Below are positions 35,872 to 46,425 of a DNA stretch of 64,000 bases, piece by piece. Where the stretch lies: positions 1,858,773 to 1,922,772 of the forward strand of contig JAJHZJ010000419.1 of NCBI GenBank assembly GCA_023548195.1, written 5' to 3'. A model generated the notes under the pieces. It saw only the letters and a list, made by a program, of their open reading frames with translations. It was not told the DNA's origin and ran no database searches. This DNA comes from Bettongia penicillata ogilbyi. Its lineage: Eukaryota; Chordata; Mammalia; Diprotodontia; Potoroidae. The first letter of the stretch is position 1; the number at the start of each line of letters is the position of its first letter. A program made the position numbers and the translations under genes.

Positions 35872-36722
35872 TTTCCCAGCCAGTTACTTGACCTCTGAGA
35901 TTCCCTTCCACCCCCGCCTGGATCCGCCCAGCCAGCGCCTGGCCTCTGAGATTCAAATGGGCTTTCCTCCTGCTGGCTGTCAATCAGTGAGCTTTAGTTC
36001 AGGTGCTGGGGCGGGGCCAGGGCTGTCTCCGAGACTCTGATCCCTCGGGGGGGGGGGCTTTATGCAGCGACTCTCAAGAATGGAGCGGGTGGGGGCGGGG
36101 TGGGGGGCCCGCCTCCCAATCTCAGCTCCCCTGGGGGTCCCGAGCAGAAACCTTCAGCAACAGAGCGGGCTGGGTGCAGGGCCGTCTCTCAGGCTCAGCT
36201 CCGTCAGGTTTTATGAGGGAATCTTCCGTAATGAAGATCCTGCCTGCTGCTGGGGGATTCCTGAGTCCTGGGCCGCTGCCGCCTCAGCCCCAGCCCACGC
36301 CTCTGCCTCCGCCGCTTCCTGCCCCGTCTCTGCCTCCGCCGCTTCCTCCCGAGGGGGCCCGAGTCACGGAGGCTCCCTGCTTCCCCTCTCCTTCAGCCCG
36401 GCCTCTCTCACTGACCTGCTTCTGTGGGCGGAGGGACTTTCCCGGCTGCTTCAGCTTCCGTCTCTGAAGCCTGCTCCGATCCGCTTCTCTGAGGCCTCGG
36501 CCCGGGCAGCGCTGGGGGTCGGGTTTACTCTCCGGGGCGCGCCGGACCCTGGGGATGGGTCTTGAGGGCTCCCTGGGACGGGAATCTCCTCCACTCTGCC
36601 TCTGCACACCTTGCACTCACCCAGAATCTATGGGGGACTCTTTCTACACCAATTCCATGGGCTTTGGTTTCGGAGCTCGTAAACGTGCGTCCTTCTACTC
36701 CGCCATCTTGGCTCCGCCCCCC
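35872..36722 (-). promoter_or_regulatory. HAL1 copy A 5' UTR / internal promoter, GC- and CpG-rich
   Basis: Its GC content is far above the surrounding DNA. The outer edge holds ccgccatcttgg (36700-36711), a YY1-type site in the position used for L1 transcription start. It contains GGC/GAGGCAG-type tandem units (36290-36350) and three approximately 81-bp monomers (36001-36240). It is expected to be a Pol II internal promoter transcribing leftward. Activity is not shown by the sequence. Confidence 0.7.
36001..36240 (-). repeat. About three tandem ~81-bp monomers in HAL1 copy A 5' UTR
   Basis: Units at about 36001-36082, 36083-36163 and 36164-36240. Two begin agcgggtggg / agcgggctggg. All three share a gcc…(g)tctc/cctcc…cagctc or ctctga core and end in caga…, ctca… or atga…. 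They are diverged from each other, so the array is not a recent expansion. Copy B has only one equivalent unit (about 46911-46995). Confidence 0.65.
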
Positions 36723-37262
36723 CTATTCTTTATTTCTTGATCAGGACACTGCCTGGCATCTTTTCTACATCTTTGGGGTACAGCTTGACTGTTCTTCCTC
36801 CTGATACTTTTCCATTTTGACTTTGTGTACTGAATATTCTTTAATTAAGGAAACTTCTTGAAAGAGACCAACCTTCAAACAGGGGAGATTAGTGATAAAT
36901 GAAGGGTGATGTTTTTGTAACTTGATGCTTGCCCAACTAGAGACTTCCACCACCTGAGCAAATGAAGAAGCCACAGAGGATTCTACTCTATTATGAGTGC
37001 TATGGAGAAAAATCATTTTTGCTAACTGGAAAAGGAGACAAATCAATAAGGAAGCAAATTTGTTTTTAAATCGTTGAGGAGATGCTGAAAAGAATGGTTA
37101 GGAAAAACCTCTAAAAACCCTCTTAGGCTACTTTAAATTGTCTCTGTGTGAACAGATGCTGAACTAATAACCTTGATTCATGGCTTGGTACATTAACAAG
37201 AGACAGGAATAGGCATTGCTACTAATTTACTGTACGACCCTTAGCAAAATCATTTAATAATT

Positions 37263-37512
37263 TTGCTGCTGTTCAGTCATTTCAGTCATGTCTGATTTTT
37301 TGTGACCCCTTTTGAGATTTTCTTCACAAAGATACTGGAGTGGTTGGTCATTTCTATCTTAGCTCATTTTACTGATGAGGAAACTGAGATAAAGAGAATT
37401 TAATGACTTGTCCAAGGTCATAAAACTAGTCAATGTCTGAGGCTGGATTGGAACTCAAGAGTTCCTCACTCCAGGTCCAATACTCTATCCACTGTGTCAC
37501 TTAGCTGCCTTC
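37263..37512 (-). mobile_element. tRNA-CORE SINE (MAR1/Ther-1 type), antisense
   Basis: Tail 'gctgttcagtcatttcagtcatgtctg', core 'ttttactgatgaggaaactgag', and tRNA-derived head 'ctctatccactgtgtcacttagctgcc' lie in reverse-complement order. It appears full length. Confidence 0.75.
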
Positions 37513-37639
37513 ACCTATATTAATATAAGAGGAAAAGACAAGAGTATTGTCAACAGTGCCCTGATGATTATAATGATGATAGAATTTTAATTTTAGATGG
37601 TTTAAGGTTTTAAAAATATGAATTTTGCCTTTAATAATA

Positions 37640-37875
37640 ACTGATATTTATATGGCAATTTACAGTTTGCTTAGTTTTGTTACCACATTTGATCTTGACA
37701 ATAATCCTTAAAAGTAGGTTCTATAGCTATACCCATTATGCAGATGAGGAAACTGAGTCTCAGAAAAACTAAATTACTTGGTTAGGCTCACACAGCTAGA
37801 AAGTGAATGAGGTTGGATTTTAATCCAGATCTTCTTAATTCCAAGTGTCTTTAAGCTTGAACCATATAGTTACCT
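37640..37875 (-). mobile_element. MIR SINE (antisense)
   Basis: 'attatgcagatgaggaaactgagtctcag…' and 'cacacagctagaaagtgaatgaggttgg' form the antisense MIR core, preceded by 'caatttacagtttgcttag'. Confidence 0.65.
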
Positions 37876-38139
37876 CAGTCTTTGGGACTGAAAGATATAA
37901 ATAGAGTAGATATGAAAAACTGAAAGGAATTTTCTCTCATAGCTTGCAATACTGGAATAGTTATCTGTGGAAAATTATAAATGTAAACATTTGAGGAAAA
38001 TTGTACATCTTGTAATCTATTTCCTATCCAAAGGATTTTTGCCTAGGGACTTTTCTCCTTAACTTCAATTTATATATAACAGTGGGATTGGTCATGTCTG
38101 ATTAGTTTTAGGCTATATTTCCTCAGGCAAATAAAACAA

Positions 38140-38935
38140 AATGCTAAAGTAGCACTTATATAACACTTTAAGGTTTGCAAAGCCCTTTACAAATGTTATC
38201 TCATTTGATCCTTACAGCAATCCTGACCATGTAGGTGATATCCTATTTTTACAGATGAGGAAACTCTAACATATAGAAGCTAAATCATCCTTCATTTTGA
38301 AAAGGACCAGTGACATCATGGGGTGATGTCTTGATTTGTGATTGAATTGGATTTAAGTGAGGCAGAGTTGCACAAAGTTGTCAGTCTCACTTTCTCTTCC
38401 TACATTGAAGTCCAGTGGCAGGACAAGAGTCAGGACAACTAGTGATGGCTCAGGATGCATTGGATGAACTTGGCATCTTTGATGTCTCATCAGACTTTAA
38501 GCTCTCCACCGCACCTGCTTGAGCTTCCTTCATGACTATTGAAAGAAAATTGTTCTCTTTCTGCCTATTCCACCAGAGTAAGTCTTCGCATGCTTGGGGT
38601 AGAATCCCACCTAATTCACAAATGGTTTGAGGCCTGTTGTTTACCCTCAACCTGATTTATCCCATCTGCTGAGACATATTTACCAGGGTGTAACGGCCAC
38701 TGTGCATGATACAGCTTCTTGGAGCCACAGATGAGAGCTGAGTGCCAGGAAGACACCAAAGATAAGCCCTGAAAAGGGCTCAGTAAAACCTCACTCCAGA
38801 GGTGCTAGTCCTTTTTAAACACCCCTCGCCCAAGGACACAGCTATTAAATGCCTGAGGCTGGTTTTGAATTCCAGTCTTCCTGACTCTAGATCTAGCAAT
38901 CTATCTACTGGGCTACAGAGATGCTTCAGAATCCC
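38140..38935 (-). mobile_element. MIR SINE split by an inserted RTE-related SINE
   Basis: 'agcacttatataacactttaaggtttgc…ttacagatgaggaaactctaac…' (38150-38285) is the first half of an antisense MIR. The expected continuation 'cccaaggacacagctattaaatgcctgaggctgg…' appears only at about 38830-38930. The gap is filled by the element at 38288-38828. Confidence 0.65.
38288..38828 (-). mobile_element. RTE-related SINE/LINE tail (MAR4-like), antisense
   Basis: Text includes 'cagtctcactttctcttcctac', 'atggctcaggatgcattgg', 'ctgcctattccaccagagtaag', 'catatttaccagggtgtaacggcc', 'cttcttggagccacagatgagagctgag' and 'ggtgctag'. I associate this order with a marsupial RTE-tailed element. The same 3' end occurs in plus orientation at 59.57 kb. 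The 66-codon frame inside is chance. Confidence 0.45.
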
Positions 38936-39785
38936 ATTCGATACCATCTACTGAGTGATATAAAAGCATTAGAAAAACCAGTATCTATGTGGTCTGCTCA
39001 AAACCAAACAATACAGTCAACTAGCTGTCTCATCTAATTATGTATCTAGAATTGTTCAGTTACAAACACTTCAATCCTCAGAACAGCTATTAAAAAAATC
39101 ACATAAACCCTATGAAACTTGGAGGCCAAGAACCTCAAGGATCCTAAGAACTTGAACGGAGAATTACAACTTTGTGAACATTATTCAAATGTGTTTCTCA
39201 ACTGTATAAATATATCTTCCTGAATTATAAGAAAAATTTCAAGATCCCATAAAATATTTTCATGATAACCATTCAGTTAAATTTTCTAAACTCAATCATA
39301 TACACAGGGAGTCAATTTGTTGAATCATGTGATTCATATCTGAATTGAGCAAATAGGAGAAGTTGAGTCAAAGATGAAAAGAGCTGGGTTGGACATTTAC
39401 TAGTTATGTGACTACAAGCTGTTCACTTCCATGGATGACAATTTCCATATTTATAAAAATGTGATACTATCACTTTTATTGCATACCTCAATGTGCTGGT
39501 ATGAGGTCTAAATGAAATAACGTGTAGAAAGTATTATACAGAGTTTTCCAGTCTTACTCTAATTTTAGACTCTATTTCACTAAGCTTTGATATCTCATGT
39601 AAGTATTTCACAGTACTATTATTGTGGTTAATGCTACTACTAAAAATAACAATATTACAAGTGAAGAATAAGTTAGAGTAAGAACAAAGAATACATTTTT
39701 TGCCAGAAATCCAACTTCCATTTCTCTGTATTAATAAAAAAGGATCAAGGTGGCCCTTATTTAGCAATAGGGTCTTTCTAGCTCT

Positions 39786-39911
39786 GTCTCTCTGCCTCTG
39801 CCTTTCTCTTTGTCTCTCCCTGTCTCTGTGTGTGTCTCTCTGTATATATGTGTATATACACACTTGTATAATATATACATATGTACATATATACATATAT
39901 ATGTATGTATA

Positions 39912-39953
<42 letters not shown>

Positions 39954-39956
39954 TTG
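39786..39956. repeat. (TCTC/TGTC)n, TATG and (TA)n compound simple repeat
   Basis: A ctctgtctctctgcctctg block (39780-39840) precedes tatata/tgtata units and a short CA run ending at 39955. Confidence 0.85.
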
Positions 39957-40099
39957 ACATAGCTTTTACCTACCTCAAAGGAAAAGGAACTCTTAAAATG
40001 TTGCTTGGTGAGCCATAATTTCTCACTATTTCTTTATTCTCCAAAGTGGCAATTCTTCTTCTTCTGATCATAACTTGTTCAATTTTTTTTATAATGTTA

Positions 40100-40925
40100 A
40101 ACAAAGACTATTGGATGGTGGTAAACCCAATGAGAGACTGGAAGCTGACAAGAGGTAGATGAGTAGGCAGTGACAAATATTGTTAAATAAGCATCAATAG
40201 GGGGCGCTTGAGCTCTCCCCCAAACCACTCCAAATACCTGGGCAAAATGACTAAACAAATTATAGAGCAACAGAAGGCACAAAATGACAGAGTGAAACAA
40301 ATTTGCAGCCAAGACAACCTGGAAGATTGACAGGAAAGGTCTATTGCATCAGTCTGAGAAAAGAACACAGTCCAGCATGGGTCATATTGGCACACACCAG
40401 GCCTGAGCGAACCTGGACCAGGATTCAGGGCACTGAAGGACTGTCAGCTGTGGCAATTTCCAGACTTTTCAACATGTAAATGCCAAAGACAACTTTGAAG
40501 ATCAGTAGGAAAGGCCTGTTGTACCTGGGTGAGAGAAGACCACCATCAGGCCCTAACTCAGGGTGGGGCAACAGTACCAGCGGCTGCTTCCAGAGCTCTA
40601 AACCCACAGATGATGGGGGGATTGAGTGGCTAATCAGAGGGAGATTCCAGGGATCTCTTTGTTGGTGCTGAGGAAGTATTCTCTTGCTTTGCCCATGCTC
40701 CGATCTGGGTCACAGGCCTGGGTGGAGGTCCTGGGAGGAGGAGGAGCACTGATGTGGCAGAACTTGGGGTGGCAGTGGAGAGGAGAGGGAATCTTCCTCA
40801 CAGTGCCAAGGCAGGAAAGAGTGCTTATCATCACTCACAGATCAAAGCACAGACCAGGAGAGGAGGAGGGGTCAGCAAACTTCTCCAGATTGCCAGAATT
40901 CATGACATGATAACCAGAAAAGGAA
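40100..40925 (+). mobile_element. L1 5' UTR-like segment with two degenerate tandem units
   Basis: Two related stretches, 'gccaagacaacctggaag…ggaaaggtctattgc…tgagaaaag' (about 40308) and 'gccaaagacaactttgaag…ggaaaggcctgttgtacc…gagagaag' (about 40480), lie some 170 bp apart. Later 'cacagtgccaaggcaggaaagagtgc' (40800) is text I link to marsupial L1 5' UTRs. A piece of the same text lies at 4578-4670. No ORF1 follows. An LTR origin is the main alternative. Confidence 0.4.
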
Positions 40926-41309
40926 GAAAAGAGTGGGTGAAATTACTTTTGGCAATGACCCTAAGTTTCTTTTTGAAGCAGAGATTCATCTTCTACTATT
41001 TTTTTTTTATGGCTACAAGACATAGAATAATGCAGTCTCCAAAGAATCAAAGATACAGATTATGTATGGATTGTACTTATCTGACATGGATGTGGCTGTA
41101 GTCAAGACAGATTATGAAAAACAAGTCAAAAAGCTTACTCCCCTTCCTAACCTAATTTCATTATTTCTGTTGATGGAAGCTCTCTCTTTTCAGTCACCCA
41201 AGTTAAAATCTTTGTGTTCATCACTGAGTCTTAGGTCTCCTTTACAATTCCACATCCAATCAATTACCAGCTACTACCAATTTGAACTTCACAACATCTT
41301 TTGTTGTTT

Positions 41310-42150
41310 TTTATTTAATATTTCATTTTTCCTAATTAGATGTAAAAACAATTTTAAATTTCTTTTTTATAAATTGTGAGTTCCAAATCCTCTCCCTCCT
41401 CTCTGCATCATCTTCATTGATAAGGCACACAATTGATATACGTTATACATGTTTAATCATGCAAAACACATTTCCATGCAAGTCATGGTGTGAAAGAAAA
41501 CAGACAAAAATGCCCAAGAAAAATAAAAAAAATAAAGAAAAAGTATCTTCAATCTGCATTTAAGTTCCCCCAATTCTTTCCCTGCAGACGGACAGCAAAT
41601 TTTCATCATAAGCCCTTCATGGATAATTTTATTACTGAAAATAGTTGTTATTCACAATGTTCTCCTGCTTCTTCTCATTTCACTTTGCATTGGTTCATTT
41701 AAGTCTTTCCAGGTTTTTCTGAGAGCATCCAGATCATCATTTCTTATAGTACAATATTCTATCACAGTCATAAAAAACTTCTTTAGATATTCTCCAATTG
41801 ATAGACATTACCTCAATTTCCAATTTTTGCCATGACTAAAAGAGCTGCTAAAATATTTTTGTACATATAGGTAATTTTCTTTTTCTTTTTTTAAAATCTC
41901 TTTGGGATAAAGATGTAGTAGTGGTGTTGTTTGGTCAAAGGGTATACATGATTTTATAGCCCTTTGGGCATAATTCCGAATTGCTCTCTAGAACAGTTGA
42001 ATCAGTATACAACTTCACCAACAATGAGTTAGTGTTTTAATTTTTCTGCATCCCCTCCAATATTTGTCATTTTCCCTTTCTTTCAGGGGTGTTAGCTCAT
42101 AATTATTTTTATTTGTATTTCTCTCATTCATAGTTATTTTATAATATCTT
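41310..42150 (-). mobile_element. L1 3' end (antisense)
   Basis: Antisense 3' UTR ('gtgagttccaaatcctctccc', 'catgcaaaacacatttccatgc') runs into the ORF2 C-terminus ('cattggttcatttaagtctttccagg', 'ctccaattgatagacattacctc', 'tggtcaaagggtatacatgattttatagcc'). It is the uninterrupted counterpart of the copy at 0.96-1.9 kb. No frame survives. Confidence 0.7.
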
Positions 42151-42159
42151 CTGATTTTA

Positions 42160-42800
42160 CCTTTCCTAAAGCCACCACCCTAGCCCAGGCTTTCATCATT
42201 TATGTTTTAGAACAGCCCCCTTATTGGAAATTGCTATTCCTACTCTTTCGCCACTACAATCCAAACTTCAGACCACTCCTAATGCATTCCTTTGATCATA
42301 TCACTCCCCCTTTCTGTGCTCCGAACCTCCCATGGGTCCTCATTGCTGACCAAATAAAGTACAAATTTGAGAGTCTGGAATTCAAGGTATTTTACCATCT
42401 GGCTCCAATCTACCTTTCCAGTGTTACCTAATACTACTCCCCTTCATGTATACTACATTCCAGCCAAACTAGACTCCTTCATCCCCATTTTTGTCCTGCC
42501 TATGCTCATTCTACTTCCCTTTACCTGAATTGAACTTCTATTCTCATCTCTATTGGTTGAAATTCTTCCCTTTATTCAACAACTAATCAACAGCCACTGA
42601 TTCATTCCAGATCCCCTAGCTGGAAATCATCTCTCAGTCCTTGAATTCTTCATGGCTTTCTGTATTTCTCCTTAATTTCTACTGTGCATTATAGGCATTT
42701 GCATACCTGGCTTATAACCCTTACTGAACTGTGAGCTCTGTGAAGACTTGGACTCTCTGATTTTGTCTTTGTAGCCCCTATACCCACTCCATATTATGAA
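42160..42800 (+). mobile_element. L2 LINE 3' part
   Basis: Ordered L2 text: 'cccaggctttcatcatttatg', 'atcatatcactccccctttc', 'accatctggctccaatctacctttccagtg', 'tgtatactacattccagccaaactagactcc' and 'ctgtgagctctgtgaagacttgg'. Confidence 0.75.
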
Positions 42801-42989
42801 CTTCAAAGGAAATGAGATATTTAAAGAGGTTTGAGGGGAGGGAATGGGGAATGTAGGTACTCCTTCCATCAATGCAGGTTGTGCTTCTCCATATTGTTCT
42901 CAGAACTAAAGGTCATAAATATAGAGTTTGAATAGATCTCAGAAACTATCTAGTCTGAATCTCTCAATTAAAAACTGTTTTGGGTCCTA

Positions 42990-43535
42990 AATCAATCAGT
43001 AAGCATTTGTAGTTTGCCTTCTCTGTGTCAGGCACTGCACCTAGCTCTGGAGAGACAAAGACCAACTCCCTGCTCCCTCTGCTTCTGACTTCTTAGATTT
43101 AGCTCAGCTGCCATCTCATCCTAGAACTCTATTTAACACCTATGGCCTCCTCACTTTGGGACATCCATCTGCATCTGTGGCCTTCTCCCCTTGGAACATT
43201 CCTTCCACTATGCTGGTTCCTTTGTTCCATCACCAAGATGTTTTTTGGAATTTCACTTTGGAAAAAGCTTAGACCCATCAACCTTTTTTCACTTCCTGGC
43301 TCTTCTGACTTTCCATGCTTTGACACTTTGCCCCTGTACAGACACCTTTCTCCACCCCAACTCTCATCCCATCCCCTTTTTTTCCCTTCTTTTTTGCATG
43401 CCCTCTTTCTTCATTACAAAATAATTCTCTTGAGAGGAGGAACTATCTTGCTTTTTTGTCTGCATTTGTATTTCCAGTGCTTGCCATAGCACCTAACTCA
43501 TAGTGCTTAATAAATAATTGTTTATTTTCAAGGAA
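42990..43535 (+). mobile_element. L2-like fragments
   Basis: A short antisense end ('aatcagtaagcatttgtagtttgcc…', 42995-43075) is followed by a plus-strand L2-like 3' part: 'ggaacattccttccactatgctgg', 'cttgagaggaggaactatcttgc', 'catttgtatttccagtgcttgcc' and 'agtgcttaataaataattg'. Two events are likely. Confidence 0.5.
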
Positions 43536-43699
43536 TTTGCATTCTATCAGGGAGACAACATATACATGTATAAAGTAGACCAAACATACTTCCATAAACT
43601 AAAAATTACATTTTCCAGAATATGTAATTTTCTCCCATAGGCAAACCCTTCAAGTAGCCTGTGGTATGACCTAAAAAACTTGATGGACCTCCTAGTGCA

Positions 43700-43975
43700 C
43701 ATGTCCATAGGGACATTCTGAAAAACAAGCAAACAGTTGTAACCCATCATACAAAGCTGTCCAATCCCCTACAGGGAGTTAGAGGGCAGGATCTGTTAAG
43801 CCCTAAAAATGCCCTACTTTATATTCATCTCAGTTGAAATTCCTGTAGTGGCTCCATTATCTATCCAAATAAACACCTTTGGTTAAAGCCTCCCTGATCC
43901 CACAAAAGGAGTGTGGTCGTGAGTAATATCATTCCTCCTCTTTGCTTCTTTCTCCTAATAGAGCAAGTATTGGCC
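43700..43975 (+). mobile_element. Possible solo LTR (R-U5 part)
   Basis: 'atctatccaaataaacacctttggttaaagcctccctg' has the AATAAA-then-U5 look of a gammaretrovirus-like LTR. Boundaries and the TG/CA ends are not identified, and no retroviral coding sequence is adjacent. Confidence 0.3.
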
Positions 43976-44589
43976 ACATATCAATGACATGCAATATACC
44001 GCCATCATTGTGCTGTATCTTCTCCTCTACTTCCCCTCATTTGGTAATTATTATCCCAACAAGAGAATCAGGCTCACATTAGAGCCAAGGTTCAAGTCCA
44101 GATTTCCTCACTCCAAGTACAGAATTTTTTCCCATTATACTATATGTTCCCTTTTACAAAACAAAATGAAGTCTAATTTGGCACCCTGGAGAACAACATT
44201 CTTACAATATGACTATGCAGAAATGGATATTTCTGGCATCTTAACATCTTGGTGCCTCTGTAACTTAACATGTCACTAAAGCCCTTGCTATAACTACATT
44301 TTCAATTATCTTTTTAAAAATGACCTTACCAAATGTCAAATAAAATGAACATTCTTCCTATACAAAACAGAACAGAAAAAATTATCCCACATGTAGTCAG
44401 ACTCTGCCCCACACGTAGCCTGCTTCTCCAAATATATAGCAAATTCAACATGATGATTTTAAAAACCATCCTGCTTTGTGTTTCTTACTGTCCTACCTTC
44501 CATTCTGGTTTGTTCATTCTAGAAGGTACTTCTGTGACTTTTCTTCTCTTTTTTTTTGTTTTGGCAATTATCATTAATTCTCTATCAGT

Positions 44590-44665
44590 TGTTGTTGTGT
44601 TTGTGTTCGTTCTCCGTTGCCAAAGAAGACCAAGCCATCAGAGAAGTGATGACATGATTTACACT
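44590..44665 (-). mobile_element. 3' tail of the tRNA-derived long SINE (antisense)
   Basis: 'tgtgttcgttctccgttgccaaagaagaccaagccatcagagaagtgatgacatg' is the antisense tail of the family at 17.05 and 28.64 kb. Confidence 0.7.
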
Positions 44666-44679
44666 AAACTGAAAGACAA

Positions 44680-44912
44680 AATGCTTGTAAGGAAAGGAAC
44701 AAACATTCACTGCTTATTATATGCTTTACAAAACATACCTTATGTGATCCTCACCACAACCTTGGGAAGTAGATATTATTATTGCCATTTTGCAACTGAG
44801 GAAACTGAGGGATACAGAAGCTAGGTGATTTGTCTAAGGTTATCCAGTTGGAATTGAAATCAGGTTCTTCACTGTAGGACCAATACCCTACTGTGACACC
44901 CAGCTGCCTCTT
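44680..44912 (-). mobile_element. MIR SINE (antisense)
   Basis: 'tatgtgatcctcaccacaacc', 'gcaactgaggaaactgaggg' and 'gacacccagctgcctc' run in antisense order from tail to tRNA head. Confidence 0.7.
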
Positions 44913-45299
44913 AAACCTTACATTAGATATGGGTAGTTAAAAAAGTCCCCACCTTGGGCATGTTCTAAAATATGTGTCTCATTCTGCACCTTGAGTTCAT
45001 CAGAAGGCGGGTAGCATGTTTCATCATTGGTCCTTTGGAAATCCTGGTTGAGTACTGTAAGAGTCCTTTTACAATATTTCTATTACTGTATAAATTTTTC
45101 TTTTGGTTCTGACCATTTTACCTTTGTATGTATCTTGTTGCTAAAGACAATGTTGCAAATATTCAGAAATATTTTCAAAAGAAAATCCTTGCATTTCATT
45201 CTGTGCACTGGATTATGCAGGCAATAGCTGGATGACTAGTTATTGGATAGCAATTATTTTTGCTCAAGTATGAATTGGACCAGATAGTTTCTCAATTCA

Positions 45300-46240
45300 A
45301 GCAGGACAAGTATTGAGTGTACATGGATCTGGAGCAGTTTAGGGAGTCTTCTGAGTTATGATCATTCCTGGGGTGTCCCCAGAAACCGCTTCTTTGGCTC
45401 ACTGTGACCCCACCCCAGAGCTCCCTTTTGCATGAACATTTTGGAAAGGAGATGTCTTTAAATTTGTGTATCTCGTGGTTCTTTTGTGCTATTGCAATTC
45501 TGATTTGCTTGTAGAGCCCAGAGCCTTCTTTGATGTGGGCATGCCATGCTGGACAGCATCTCCCAGGTCTCAAAACTGATTCCAGAGTTCTGCAGAGAGA
45601 CCTGAAGAGTGGCTATGTATGGCTTCTTCTGACCTCCATGTGAGTGTTTGCTTTGTTTAAGTTCTCCAAAAGACTATATAGCAATTAGGCTTTATAATGT
45701 ACACTGAAGCTTTGGACTTCCTCCATAGGGGAAATGTTCCTGATGGTGCTAGAAAGGCAACACCTTGTCCATTGGATCTGCAAAATCTGAATAATTCATG
45801 ATAATGGCCTAAGACAAAATCCTTCTTGTTTTTTCACCCCTTATTGTCACTTTAATCCCTTGCCACATTTTCACCCTGCCAACTCTAGGGCCACATTTGA
45901 GATCCTCTTCTTCCTATGAGACTGCTCTGCACAGGAACTCCCTTGCCCTTCAGTTCTGTATGTGGTATGTACTGAGAACTGGTAATCTGTGTAGTTATTA
46001 AGTCTTTCTCTTTCTTTGCTGTTGCTTCTCGCATCTCCCTCTACCACCATCACTCAACAACATCTCCGCTGAGGTTCATGCTGTGCAGATTTATCAGTCA
46101 CTCCATCTGGATGTGATGCTGGAATTCATTGGCTTAGTAGAAAGGTCTCCTTCATGACTTGCTCCAAGTTTGGTGCTCTTACATTGCACCAGGATGCCGT
46201 CATTGCTCTCATTATATACCATCCTTCTCACATTCTCTTC
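45300..46240 (-). mobile_element. RTE-type LINE remnant (antisense)
   Basis: Antisense RTE-like text: 'gagagacctgaagagtggctatgtatggcttcttctgacctccatgtgag', 'aaaggcaacaccttgtcc', 'tccgctgaggttcatgctgtgc' and 'tgctcttacattgcaccagg'. No open frame. This is a remembered-family match. Confidence 0.4.
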
Positions 46241-46242
46241 TC

Positions 46243-46415
46243 CCTGGGTCATCACCAGTCATCCTGATAAATATCTGGTCATTGGATCTAGATGACTCAG
46301 GAGGAGAAAGTGAGGATTGTGACCTTGCACAGCCCTCCCTCACTCAAAACAGAGTCAAGTGCAAATCATGTTATCATTTCTCTGATGTCATGGCCTTCTT
46401 CAAAAACAAAGGATG
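46243..46415 (+). mobile_element. 5'-truncated long SINE (WSINE-like)
   Basis: It begins within the body ('ctgggtcatcaccagtcatcctgataaatatctgg') and runs to the tail 'aaaaacaaaggatgaa' just 10 bp before HAL1 copy B. The tRNA head is missing. Confidence 0.75.
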
Positions 46416-46425
46416 AAAATGTTTA

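Larger units (their letters stand above)
33674..36722 (-). mobile_element. HAL1 (half-L1) copy A: ORF1-only LINE-1 relative, 3.05 kb, 16-bp TSD
   Basis: The 16-mer ctattctttatttctt stands at 33658-33673 and 36723-36738, fixing both ends. Read on the minus strand: 5' end with ccaagatggcgg (36711-36700), GC-rich 5' UTR to 35872, an L1 ORF1-type frame (35871-34763), about 1.09 kb of non-coding 3' sequence with purine-rich tracts, an ataaat run and a two-part poly(A) tail (33674-33727). There is no endonuclease or RT frame and no room for one. Copy B at 46.4 kb has the same plan and the same 3' length, so this is a family structure and not a chance deletion. Mobilisation would need L1 ORF2 protein supplied in trans. 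Confidence 0.88.

Noticed and set aside
35342..36040. 232-codon plus-strand frame
   Set aside because: It is the antisense shadow of HAL1 ORF1 and 5' UTR; the matching shadow occurs on the minus strand at 47230-47649.
36003..36616. Several 100-170-codon frames on both strands
   Set aside because: They are open only because the HAL1 5' UTR is GC-rich and poor in stop codons. The real frame starts at 35871 on the minus strand.
43989..44824. 96- and 163-codon frames
   Set aside because: The longer frame runs through a SINE tail and an antisense MIR, and there is no start context or domain.
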